A stretch of DNA of 5,887 nt. Source: Actinomycetota bacterium (GTDB taxonomy: Bacteria; Actinomycetota; Actinomycetes; JACCUZ01). The notes under the pieces are model-generated. The model was not told the origin of the DNA. It searched no databases and saw nothing but the letters and a program-made list of their open reading frames with translations. This document shows positions 1-5,887 of the stretch, piece after piece. Position numbers and translations under genes: made by a program. Location: the NCBI GenBank assembly GCA_030841195.1, contig JAVEDA010000490.1, positions 1 to 5,887 of the forward strand, written 5' to 3'. Position 1 is the first letter of the stretch. Every line of letters begins with the position of its first letter.

Positions 1-1560
1 GGCCACGAGGCGTTCGCGTCGCATGCGGTGGCCTCGCTGCTCGACCCGCTGGGCCACGACGCGAACGAGGCGCTGGAGACGATCGGCGTCCTGCTCCAGA
101 TCGCCGTGGTGCTGGGCTTCCTGGTGCTGGTCGTCTACTCCAAGCACCTGCACATCTTCCTGGCGCCGCTGAACGTGCTGACCAAGCGCGAGCCGGACGC
201 GCTCGGCCCGCTGCAGCCGATCATGGTCCACGGCAAGCCGATCGACTTCGAGAACCTCGACGAGCTGGACGAAGACACCGTCTTCGGCCGCGGCAAGGTC
301 GAGGACTTCACCTGGAAGGGGATGCTCGACTTCGCGACCTGCACCGAGTGCGGGCGCTGCCAGGACCAGTGCCCGGCCTGGAACACCGGGAAGCCGCTGT
401 CGCCCAAGCTGGTGATCATGGACCTGCGGGACCACCTGTTCGCCAAGGGTGCAGGTGACGAGGCCGAGGCCGCCCGGCCGCTGGTCGGCACCGCCGAGCA
501 GGGCGGCGTGATCGACCCGGACGTGCTCTGGTCGTGCACTACCTGCGGCGCCTGCGTCGAGCAATGCCCGGTCGACATCGAGCACGTGGACCACATCGTC
601 GACATGCGCCGGTTCCAGGTGCTGGTCGAGTCGTCGTTCCCGTCGGAGGCGGGCACGATGCTGAAGAACCTGGAGAACAAGGGCAACCCGTGGGGCATGT
701 CCTCCCGAGCCCGCCTCGAGTGGACCCAGGGGCTGGACTTCGAGGTCCCGGTCTTCGGTCAGGACGTCGAGGACCTTGCTGACGTCGACTACCTCTACTG
801 GGTCGGCTGCGCCGGTGCTCTGGAGGACCGGGCCAAGAAGACGACCCGGGCGTTCGCCGAGCTGCTGCACATCGCCGGCGTGAACTTCGCCGTGCTCGGC
901 GAGGCCGAGGCCTGCTCCGGGGACCCGGCCCGGCGGCTGGGCAACGAGTTCGTCTTCCAGATGCTGGCCCAGCAGAACGTCGAGACCCTCAACGAGGCCG
1001 GCGCCGACAAGACCGTGATCGTCGCGACCTGCCCGCACTGCTTCAACTCGCTGTCCCGCGAGTACCCGCAGGTGGGCGGCAACTACGAGGTCGTGCACCA
1101 CACCCAGCTGCTGGACCGGCTGGTGCAAGAGGGTCGCCTCACTCCGGTGACTCCCATCGACCAGCTGGTGACCTACCACGACCCGTGCTACCTGGGCAGG
1201 CACAACAAGGTCTACACACCGCCCCGGGAGATCCTCGCCTCGGTGCCCGGCATGCGCACCGAGGAGATGCACCGGTGCAAGGAGCGCGGCTTCTGCTGCG
1301 GCGCCGGCGGGGCCCGGATGTGGATGGAGGAGAAGATCGGCAAGCGGGTCAACGTCGAGCGGGTCGACGAGGCGCTCGCCCTGGACCCCGACGTCGTCTC
1401 GACCGCCTGCCCGTTCTGCCTGGTGATGCTCGGTGACGCGGTGACCGCCAAGAAGTCGGACGGCAGTGCCCGCGAGGACGTCGAGGTGCTTGACGTCAGC
1501 CAGCTGCTGCTGCGCTCGGTGCACCGCAACATCCAGACGGTGCCGGTCGGCGACGACTGA
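1..1560 (+). CDS. Membrane-anchored Fe-S oxidoreductase with two CCG domains (5' end missing)
   Basis: The frame is open to base 1, so the GTG at 28 is probably internal and the protein continues upstream. Numbering from that codon, residues about 19-37 are hydrophobic and look like the last membrane segment of an N-terminal membrane domain. Two ferredoxin-type [4Fe-4S] motifs follow: C105, C108, C111, C115 and C170, C173, C176, C180. Two CCG (HdrB/GlpC-like) domains come next. The first has C261, C296 and C335-x-x-C338. The second has C387, C423-C424 and C461-x-x-C464, fitting the CX35CCX36CXXC pattern. This order matches actinobacterial Rv0338c-type and FadF-like proteins, thought to pass electrons between a soluble donor (possibly an acyl-CoA dehydrogenase/ETF system) and the membrane quinone pool; that role is inferred from the family. 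The first CCG domain has C296-S297 in place of a CC pair, with a GDPARR sequence after it, which I recall as common in this family. It ends in TGA at 1558-1560 and converges on dcd. Confidence 0.88.
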   Translation, partial: GHEAFASHAVASLLDPLGHDANEALETIGVLLQIAVVLGFLVLVVYSKHLHIFLAPLNVLTKREPDALGPLQPIMVHGKPIDFENLDELDEDTVFGRGKVEDFTWKGMLDFATCTECGRCQDQCPAWNTGKPLSPKLVIMDLRDHLFAKGAGDEAEAARPLVGTAEQGGVIDPDVLWSCTTCGACVEQCPVDIEHVDHIVDMRRFQVLVESSFPSEAGTMLKNLENKGNPWGMSSRARLEWTQGLDFEVPVFGQDVEDLADVDYLYWVGCAGALEDRAKKTTRAFAELLHIAGVNFAVLGEAEACSGDPARRLGNEFVFQMLAQQNVETLNEAGADKTVIVATCPHCFNSLSREYPQVGGNYEVVHHTQLLDRLVQEGRLTPVTPIDQLVTYHDPCYLGRHNKVYTPPREILASVPGMRTEEMHRCKERGFCCGAGGARMWMEEKIGKRVNVERVDEALALDPDVVSTACPFCLVMLGDAVTAKKSDGSAREDVEVLDVSQLLLRSVHRNIQTVPVGDD

Positions 1561-1595
1561 GCCCTGCGCTCGGTCGGGCGGGTAGCCCCGGCTGT

Positions 1596-1673
1596 AGTAG
1601 CCCGGCGCAGACCGACCGTCGAGTGGCGCCCCGGCCGCGGAGTAGCCCGGCGCAACCGACCGTCGAGTGGCGC
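1596..1673. repeat. Two direct copies of a ~34-bp intergenic repeat
   Basis: Copy 1 (1596-1629) and copy 2 (1641-1673) both start AGTAGCCCGGCGCA and end ACCGACCGTCGAGTGGCGC. They differ only by one extra G in copy 1, and 11 bp separate them. A degenerate relative of the first few bases (GTAGCCCCGGC) lies at 1582-1592. The 3' half of copy 2 also forms the left arm of the hairpin at 1665-1719. The repeats fall wholly between two convergent genes. They look like parts of a dispersed intergenic element, but the copy number elsewhere in the genome cannot be seen from here. Confidence 0.8.
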
Positions 1674-1719
1674 GATCTGGTGGCGACACGCCGGGCTGAA
1701 CCACGAGGTCGCGCCACTC
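1665..1719. repeat. Long inverted repeat / hairpin, REP-like; possible bidirectional terminator
   Basis: The left arm, GAGTGGCGCGATCTGGTGG (1665-1683), pairs with CCACGAGGTCGCGCCACTC (1701-1719) around a 17-nt loop. The outer 11 bp are perfect. The inner part has one G-T wobble and one G-G mismatch. The hairpin lies between the convergent stops at 1560 and 1765. It could therefore end transcription from both sides, but no T-run follows on either strand, so this role is inferred from position and stem strength only. The arms share GAGTGGCGC with both copies of the adjacent direct repeat, which points to a palindromic repeat family more than a gene-specific terminator. Confidence 0.7.
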
Positions 1720-1764
1720 AACCGGCGGCAGGCACCGATCCAGGGTGGAGCTTGCGGCGAGGCC

Positions 1765-3234
1765 TCAGATGACGGTGCGGTGGAAGTTCTGGAACGACTT
1801 GGACGGCGTCGGACCGCGCTGGCCCTGGTAGCGGGAGCCCTCGGCACCCGAGCCGTAGGGCGCCTCGGCCGGACTGGTCAGCCGGAAGAAGCACAGCTGG
1901 CCGATCTTCATGCCGGGCCACAGCTTGATCGGCAGGGTGGCGACGTTGGAGAGCTCGAGGGTCACGTGCCCGGAGAAGCCGGCATCGATGAAGCCCGCCG
2001 TCGAGTGGGTGAGCAGCCCGAGACGGCCGAGCGAGCTGTTGTGGGTCGGGATGTAGCGCTCGCCGGCGAGGAACATCCCGTCGGCCGCGTCGACCTCGAT
2101 ACAGCGGACGGGCACCGAGGCGATCGGGCGCGCGGCGACGATGCCGCGGTGGGCGTGCTCGCGCGAGTCGGTCTTCAGGCGGGCGAGCTTGCGGGCGAGA
2201 CGGAACACCGGCAACCGGGGCGTGAACTTGACCTGGAAGCAGGGACCACAGTCGATGCCGTTCAACATCGCACGCTTCTTGCGCACGACCGGACGCAGGC
2301 CGAGGCTCGCCGCGAGCTCGGCCACCGCGTTGCTGAGCTCCTCCCGCATGTTGGAGAACTCGCAGCGGCCGAAGACGTCGACGTAACCGTCGCTGTCCAT
2401 CAGGCCCTGCAGCAGAGCGAGCCGCTGCTCGGCGCTGGCGACCCTGTACACCTCAGGCACTCGGCCACCAGCTGCCTCGATGTGCCGCAGCACCTCGTCG
2501 TCCCGGGGCGCGCAGGTGATCTCGGCCTTCGTCGACGTGCCGTCGCCCAGCCAGACGCCGAGGACGTACGGGTCGACGGGTAGGTCTCGCTGCGGGTAGT
2601 CGACGGGTGCTGTCAGGGCGACGTGGTGGTTCACCTCATTGCGGACGCGGAGGCTGGCCGCGATCTGCGCCGTCGTACGGACCGACGATCCGCGGCGGCC
2701 GTGTTCGCGCTCGGACTTGGACGTGGTCAGCCACTGGTGGGACGCATCGGCGATGAGGACCGAGTGGTCGGAGAACTCAACCTCGAAGCACGGCCGGGTG
2801 GTCATGACCTCGGTCGCGGCCACCACCCGTCGCGGCCTGCCGTCGGGACCGAACACCTGGTCGCCGATCCGGATCGCGCCCATCGTCGTCCAGCCCGACG
2901 GCGTCGGGATCGGCGTCGAGATCGCGAGTGCCTTGCCCTCGAGCCTGGCGGACACGTCGTCGGGCAGGGAGACGACCTCGTAGGTCGACCCAAGCACGAA
3001 CTCCCCCGGGTGCAGGATGAACGGCTCGTCGCCGTCCGGCTCTACCAGCCGGGTCAGCTCGGCCTGCTCCACCGCTGGGTCGATGTGCGGGTAGCGGTGG
3101 TTCTCGAAGACCCGGAAGTAGCGGTCGATCCGGACGTCCACGCTGGAGGGCTGCACCATGGCCGGGTCGTACGGGTCCAGCGCGATCCGGCCGGAGGCGA
3201 TCGCGGCGCGGATGTCCTTGTCCGAGAGCAGCAC
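1765..3234 (-). CDS. dcd: dCTP deaminase (probably dUMP-forming), intein-containing precursor
   Basis: The 489-residue precursor is a Dcd split by an intein. N-extein residues 1-101 include the conserved opening MLLSDKDIRA and VQPSSVDVR. C-extein residues 400-489 include HSTAGFIDAGFSGH, LWPGMKIGQL and the C-terminal YQGQRGPTPS. Joined, they give 191 residues, close to the mycobacterial enzyme (about 190). In spliced numbering the key residues are S102, S103, R106 and E129, which correspond to the catalytic loop and general-base Glu of E. coli Dcd (S111, S112, R115, E138). The enzyme deaminates dCTP. Close similarity to the M. tuberculosis and Methanocaldococcus bifunctional enzymes suggests that it also releases pyrophosphate, giving dUMP for thymidylate synthesis; that is inference. 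The GTG start at 3234 is chosen because the encoded N-terminus matches the family and AGGG lies 7 nt upstream. The gene is divergent from tRNA-Gly. Active enzyme requires protein splicing. Confidence 0.96.
   Translation of the reverse strand: MLLSDKDIRAAIASGRIALDPYDPAMVQPSSVDVRIDRYFRVFENHRYPHIDPAVEQAELTRLVEPDGDEPFILHPGEFVLGSTYEVVSLPDDVSARLEGKALAISTPIPTPSGWTTMGAIRIGDQVFGPDGRPRRVVAATEVMTTRPCFEVEFSDHSVLIADASHQWLTTSKSEREHGRRGSSVRTTAQIAASLRVRNEVNHHVALTAPVDYPQRDLPVDPYVLGVWLGDGTSTKAEITCAPRDDEVLRHIEAAGGRVPEVYRVASAEQRLALLQGLMDSDGYVDVFGRCEFSNMREELSNAVAELAASLGLRPVVRKKRAMLNGIDCGPCFQVKFTPRLPVFRLARKLARLKTDSREHAHRGIVAARPIASVPVRCIEVDAADGMFLAGERYIPTHNSSLGRLGLLTHSTAGFIDAGFSGHVTLELSNVATLPIKLWPGMKIGQLCFFRLTSPAEAPYGSGAEGSRYQGQRGPTPSKSFQNFHRTVI
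2038..2931 (-). mobile_element. Class 3 intein with LAGLIDADG homing endonuclease domain, inserted in dcd
   Basis: This 298-residue insertion (precursor residues 102-399) has no counterpart in ordinary Dcd. It starts ALAISTPIPTPSGWTTMG (block A) and ends YIPTHN followed by Ser (block G). Residue 1 is Ala, so the usual N-terminal Cys/Ser nucleophile is absent. The class 3 WCT set is present: W168 two residues after block-B H166, C378 at block F position 4 (PVRCIEVD), and T397 before H398-N399. In this class the block F Cys attacks the N-terminal splice junction, the chain moves to the +1 residue (here S400), and Asn cyclisation frees the intein. LAGLIDADG motifs lie at residues 223-232 (YVLGVWLGDG, D231) and 274-283 (LLQGLMDSDG, D282). 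They are only about 51 residues apart, which suggests a shortened endonuclease. The reading frame runs through both junctions, so this is an intein and not an intron. Splicing activity is inferred from intact splice-site residues and a viable host gene. Confidence 0.93.
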
Positions 3235-3241
3235 GGGACGA

Positions 3242-3245
3242 CCCT
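3242..3245 (-). promoter_or_regulatory. Ribosome binding site of dcd
   Basis: On the minus strand AGGG lies 7 nt before the GTG start of dcd. It is a short Shine-Dalgarno match, but its spacing supports the GTG at 3234 as the start. Confidence 0.45.
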
Positions 3246-3278
3246 AGCGGCGCCCTCGGACCCAACCCTGCAAGGCGC

Positions 3279-3284
3279 TAACAT
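3279..3284 (+). promoter_or_regulatory. Possible -10 element for tRNA-Gly
   Basis: TAACAT ends 16 nt before the mature tRNA 5' end and resembles a sigma-70/SigA -10 box. The hexamer 17 bp upstream (TCGGAC, 3256-3261) is a poor -35 match, so this rests on the -10 alone. Confidence 0.25.
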
Positions 3285-3300
3285 GTCCCAGTTCCACCCG

Positions 3301-3374
3301 GCGGGTGTAGTTCAATGGCAGAACATCAGCTTCCCAAGCTGACAGTGCGAGTTCGATTCTCGTCACCCGCTCCA
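3301..3374 (+). tRNA. tRNA-Gly, anticodon CCC
   Basis: A complete cloverleaf can be folded by eye. The acceptor stem is GCGGGTG (3301-3307) with CACCCGC (3364-3370). The D-stem is GTTC/GAAC around AATGGCA. The anticodon stem is TCAGC/GCTGA around loop TTCCCAA, with CCC at 3333-3335. A 4-nt variable loop (CAGT) follows. The T-stem is GCGAG/CTCGT, with one G-T pair, around TTCGATT. The discriminator is T3371, and CCA is encoded at 3372-3374. The tRNA reads GGG glycine codons. It is transcribed away from dcd, with 66 bp between dcd's start and the tRNA 5' end. Confidence 0.97.
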
Positions 3375-3528
3375 ACTATCGCCCGAGGTCAGAGCTCCCC
3401 CCCAGCTGTCGACTATGACAAGTTGCGCTCGGTGGAAGGACCGTCTGGCACACGAAGTTCCGCGCCGGCCGGGCTGCGCCGCCCCGCGGGCCCTGGACTC
3501 CAGCGACGGACAAGCACTGCCCGGTGGC

Positions 3529-5004
3529 TCAGTTCTCCGACCCGGAGATACCTCGGATCAGCGGACGGGTGACGTCGTACATCTCCCGGTAGCGCAGGAA
3601 CCGCTCCTTGTGCAGCGCCGCCGTCCCAGCATCTGGTTCCACCACCGTCTGGACCGGATTCCAGTGCCGGGTCTGCTCCTCGCTGACCCCGCCGGTGGCG
3701 ATCGCCGCGAGCATCGCATCGCCGTAGCTGGCTCCTACCGTCTCGCGGGGCACGTCCTGCGGCATGCCCGTGACGTCGCTGACGATCTGGGTCCATAGCC
3801 CGCCGGTCGTGCCTCCGCCGACCGCGATCAGGCGGTCCACCTCGGCACCGGCTTCGCGCATCGCCTCGAGGTTGTGCCGGACTCCGTAAGCCACGCCCTC
3901 GAGCACGGCTCGGTAAACGTGTCCTCGGCTGTGATGCAGCGTAAGGCCGGCGAGCACGCCGCGCGCACCACTGTCGAACACCGGCGTGCGCTCGCCCGCG
4001 AAGTACGGCAACAGGAGCAGACCGTCGGAGCCGGCGGGCACCTGTGCCGCCTCGGCGGTGAGCTCGCTGAAACCGGCTCCCGTCATCCGTGACCACCACT
4101 CGGTGATCGTCCCGGAGGTGGCCATGCCGGCCGCAAGGCAGCTGGTGTCGGGGCGAAGACCGCGGGTGGGCCATAGCTGTCGCGACGGTCGCCAGATGTC
4201 GGTCATGGCGACGAGGAACATGGTGGAGCCGTACATCACCATGACGTCGCCGGGGTCGCGGGCAAGAACGCTCTCGGCCTCGGCCCAGGCGTCGATCGTG
4301 CCCGCCGTGACCGGAGTGCCGGCCGGGATCCCCGTGGCGTCGGAGGCTTGCTGCGACACCTCGCCGACCACGTCGCCGGCCCAGCACAGCTGCGGCGGTA
4401 GGACGTCCGGCGCGATCTCGGACCAGCGCGCGGTGTCCCAGCGGGCAGCCGGCTGGTCGTAGAGGGGGCTGCACTGGCTGGCCGACTGGTGGTCCAGCAT
4501 GTACCGCCCGGTCAGGCGGTGGACCAGGAACGAGCTCGCCATGAAGAACATCCGGGTGCGTGCCCAGACGGCTGGCTCGTGCTCGGCAAGCCAGACCATC
4601 TTCGGCCCGACTGCCTGCGAGGTGAGCACGGCGCCTGTGGAGGCGATCTGCTCTTCTCCAAGCCGCTCGGTCATGGCGCGCACCTGTGCTTCGGCGCGAG
4701 TGTCGATGCCGTACAGGATCGCCGGACGCAGCGGGCGGCCGTCGGCATCGGCGGGCAACAGGCACGGGCCGATGCCACTGACAGCGACCGCCGCAGGCGG
4801 CTCGTCGAGTCCTCGCACGACCTCGGAGACGCAGTCGCGGAAGTCCGCCCACCAGAGGGTCTCAGCATCGTGCTCGAACCAGCCCGGCTGCGGCGAGGAT
4901 GTGGAATGCCGTCGCTCAGCCCGCCCGAGGACCCGGCCTTCCGACGACACCGCGACCGCCTTGGTGGTCGCCGTGCCGACGTCGACACCGAGGAAGATCG
5001 CCAT
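3529..5004 (-). CDS. FGGY-family carbohydrate kinase (xylulokinase-like)
   Basis: This 491-residue protein has the usual length of FGGY sugar kinases, two-domain enzymes of the actin/hexokinase fold that move phosphate from ATP to a ketose or polyol in the cytoplasm. The N-terminal phosphate-binding motif is FLGVDVGTATTK (D8). KMVWLAEHE (135-143) resembles the family's first signature. TAGTIDAWAE holds D238, the likely catalytic base. LPYFAGERTP (332-341), the helix around EGVAYGVRHNLE (369-380) and AVGGGTTGGLW (394-404) belong to the C-terminal nucleotide-binding domain. The start is ATG 5004, because the family begins at this motif and the upstream isomerase stop is 2 nt before it (TGACGATG). 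No Shine-Dalgarno precedes it, so translation is probably coupled to the isomerase. The partner gene suggests a ketose such as fuculose, ribulose or xylulose, but the substrate is not determined. It could also act on another polyol. Confidence 0.9.
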   Translation of the reverse strand: MAIFLGVDVGTATTKAVAVSSEGRVLGRAERRHSTSSPQPGWFEHDAETLWWADFRDCVSEVVRGLDEPPAAVAVSGIGPCLLPADADGRPLRPAILYGIDTRAEAQVRAMTERLGEEQIASTGAVLTSQAVGPKMVWLAEHEPAVWARTRMFFMASSFLVHRLTGRYMLDHQSASQCSPLYDQPAARWDTARWSEIAPDVLPPQLCWAGDVVGEVSQQASDATGIPAGTPVTAGTIDAWAEAESVLARDPGDVMVMYGSTMFLVAMTDIWRPSRQLWPTRGLRPDTSCLAAGMATSGTITEWWSRMTGAGFSELTAEAAQVPAGSDGLLLLPYFAGERTPVFDSGARGVLAGLTLHHSRGHVYRAVLEGVAYGVRHNLEAMREAGAEVDRLIAVGGGTTGGLWTQIVSDVTGMPQDVPRETVGASYGDAMLAAIATGGVSEEQTRHWNPVQTVVEPDAGTAALHKERFLRYREMYDVTRPLIRGISGSEN

Positions 5005-5006
5005 CG

Positions 5007-5887
5007 TCAGAGGAGGGGGGCGCCGTCGGCGCGGGCACCGCAGACGTTGACCCGCATGCCGAGCTCGGCCGCGGTCAACGCCTTCGCCGCCAGGACCCGG
5101 TTTGCGGCGGCCGAGTCGTCTGCGTAGGCGACCTGGATGTGGTTGGACCGGTGCCTGGCCATGAACTGGTCCCGGTTCACGCCGTGCAGCACCGCGTGCA
5201 TGATCGGCCACTCGGGGGTCGTCTGGGCCCAACGGCGCTCGGTCTCCGTCTTGGGGAGCTCGACGACGCTGGCCCGACCCAGGTCCATGTTCAGTGCCCC
5301 GCCCTCGACGAAGATTCGGGACCAGACCAGCTCGCCCGGGCGGGCGATGCCGCGCACGGATCCGCCGCCCAGACGGAAGTACAGAGCCGGCTGCCGCATC
5401 GAGTCCGTTCCGGCGTACCCCCCGATGTGGTGCGCGGGCGGGGCCGGCCCGGAGATCTCGAACACCCAGACGAACTCGTCGGTCGTGCCGCTCTCGTCGT
5501 GGTCGCCCCACCGGACGTCGTGCAACGTGGTCTCTACTGGTTGACCGAGCTCCAGGTGCAGCCGGTGGGTCAACAAGGCGTCGAGACCGGCGCACTCGTC
5601 GGCCTCGTTGAAGTGCACGACCGGCAGCCCCGGCCGTACCGGGCTCCCGCTGTCGCCCAGGACCTCGGGTCGGTCACCGTTGTTCAGCAGACCCTCGGCC
5701 AGATCGGAGGCGGGGAGGACGTCGGCCAGGCCGAGCTGGTACTGCGTGCCGATCACGTCGACGCCGAACCGGTCTGCAATCCGAGCGATAGCCGCGTACA
5801 TCCGCAATTGCAGCAGCACCTGCCGTTCGGTGAGCTCGGTGGACTCGTCGGTGCCGAAGTGGAAGGTCATGCCCTTCGCGAGCAGCC
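5007..5887 (-). CDS. L-fucose/arabinose isomerase-like protein, C-terminal part (5' end missing)
   Basis: The frame stays open to the right edge and residues LLAKG precede the ATG at 5870, so that ATG is probably internal and the N-terminal part lies outside the window. Numbering from it, the 287 visible residues resemble the catalytic and C-terminal regions of FucI/AraA-fold isomerases. There is a GTQYQLGL helix-loop (41-48), HFNEADECAGLDA (86-98) and TTLHDVRWGD (114-123). TTPEWPIMHAVLHG (217-230) is followed by a C-terminal RSNHIQVAYA (241-250). E89 or E92, D118 and H244 are plausible metal ligands by analogy with the Glu/Asp/His set of E. coli FucI; this assignment is inferred without alignment. 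Such enzymes convert aldoses to ketoses with Mn2+. The kinase that follows fits as the next step. The gene ends in TGA at 5009-5007. Substrate is unknown, and a non-canonical branch of the family is likely. Confidence 0.78.
   Translation of the reverse strand, partial: LLAKGMTFHFGTDESTELTERQVLLQLRMYAAIARIADRFGVDVIGTQYQLGLADVLPASDLAEGLLNNGDRPEVLGDSGSPVRPGLPVVHFNEADECAGLDALLTHRLHLELGQPVETTLHDVRWGDHDESGTTDEFVWVFEISGPAPPAHHIGGYAGTDSMRQPALYFRLGGGSVRGIARPGELVWSRIFVEGGALNMDLGRASVVELPKTETERRWAQTTPEWPIMHAVLHGVNRDQFMARHRSNHIQVAYADDSAAANRVLAAKALTAAELGMRVNVCGARADGAPLL

Noticed and set aside
1596..1673. CRISPR array
   Set aside because: There are only two repeat copies with an 11-bp gap, no regular spacers and no cas genes nearby.
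2038..2931. Group I/II intron or inactivating insertion in dcd
   Set aside because: The frame is open through both junctions, and blocks A, B, F and G of an intein are present with intact terminal H-N and +1 Ser, so protein splicing explains it.
2929..2931. Ala at intein position 1 as an inactivating mutation
   Set aside because: The class 3 W, C and T residues are all present, and such inteins do not use residue 1 as nucleophile.
1780..3342. Long plus-strand open frames opposite dcd (1780-2583 and 2623-3342)
   Set aside because: They are antisense to a clearly recognised Dcd/intein frame, their translations are low-complexity and R/G/V-rich, and the second runs through the tRNA gene. This is typical of high-GC shadow frames.
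3375..3528. Small gene or terminator after the tRNA
   Set aside because: No frame with a plausible start, RBS or recognisable product, and no convincing stem followed by a T-run.
3413..4852. 479-residue minus-strand frame overlapping the kinase
   Set aside because: It is very rich in Arg/Ala/Gly with no recognisable motif, in a different frame from the FGGY kinase whose motifs are clear.
5005..5595. N-terminal extension of the kinase up to 5595
   Set aside because: The extension is Arg/Pro-rich shadow sequence of the isomerase gene. The FGGY motif begins right at ATG 5004.

Overview
The window is high-GC DNA with strongly GC3-biased codons. Its gene content points to an actinobacterium: a membrane-anchored Fe-S oxidoreductase of the mycobacterial Rv0338c type and a Dcd of the mycobacterial (dUMP-forming) type. 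A Nocardioides-like or related lineage is a guess, not something the sequence proves.

Layout. Positions 1-1560 (+) hold the C-terminal part of a membrane-anchored, two-cluster Fe-S / CCG-domain oxidoreductase that is cut by the left edge. Positions 1561-1764 lie between convergent genes and carry a repeated, strongly palindromic element instead of a gene. Positions 1765-3234 (-) encode dCTP deaminase (dcd), interrupted in frame by a 298-residue intein at 2038-2931. A 66-bp divergent spacer separates dcd from a complete tRNA-Gly(CCC) gene at 3301-3374 (+). Positions 3375-3528 hold no gene or clear signal that I can see. Positions 3529-5887 (-) carry two tightly coupled sugar-catabolism genes: an L-fucose-isomerase-like protein cut by the right edge, and an FGGY carbohydrate kinase starting 2 nt after the isomerase stop.

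The notable feature is the dcd intein. It begins with Ala, not Cys or Ser, and carries the Trp / Cys / Thr set that defines class 3 inteins: W168, C378 and T397 of the precursor. It interrupts the host enzyme between K101 and the catalytic-motif serine S102. The cell therefore depends on splicing to make active dCTP deaminase, unless another source exists. Removing it leaves a 191-residue Dcd, the normal length. The homing endonuclease domain still has both LAGLIDADG motifs, but they are unusually close together, which suggests partial decay.

The isomerase and kinase probably act in sequence: an aldose is isomerised to a ketose, which is then phosphorylated. The substrate cannot be named from sequence alone. 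The Fe-S protein, dcd and the tRNA are housekeeping genes without an obvious functional link to the sugar operon.
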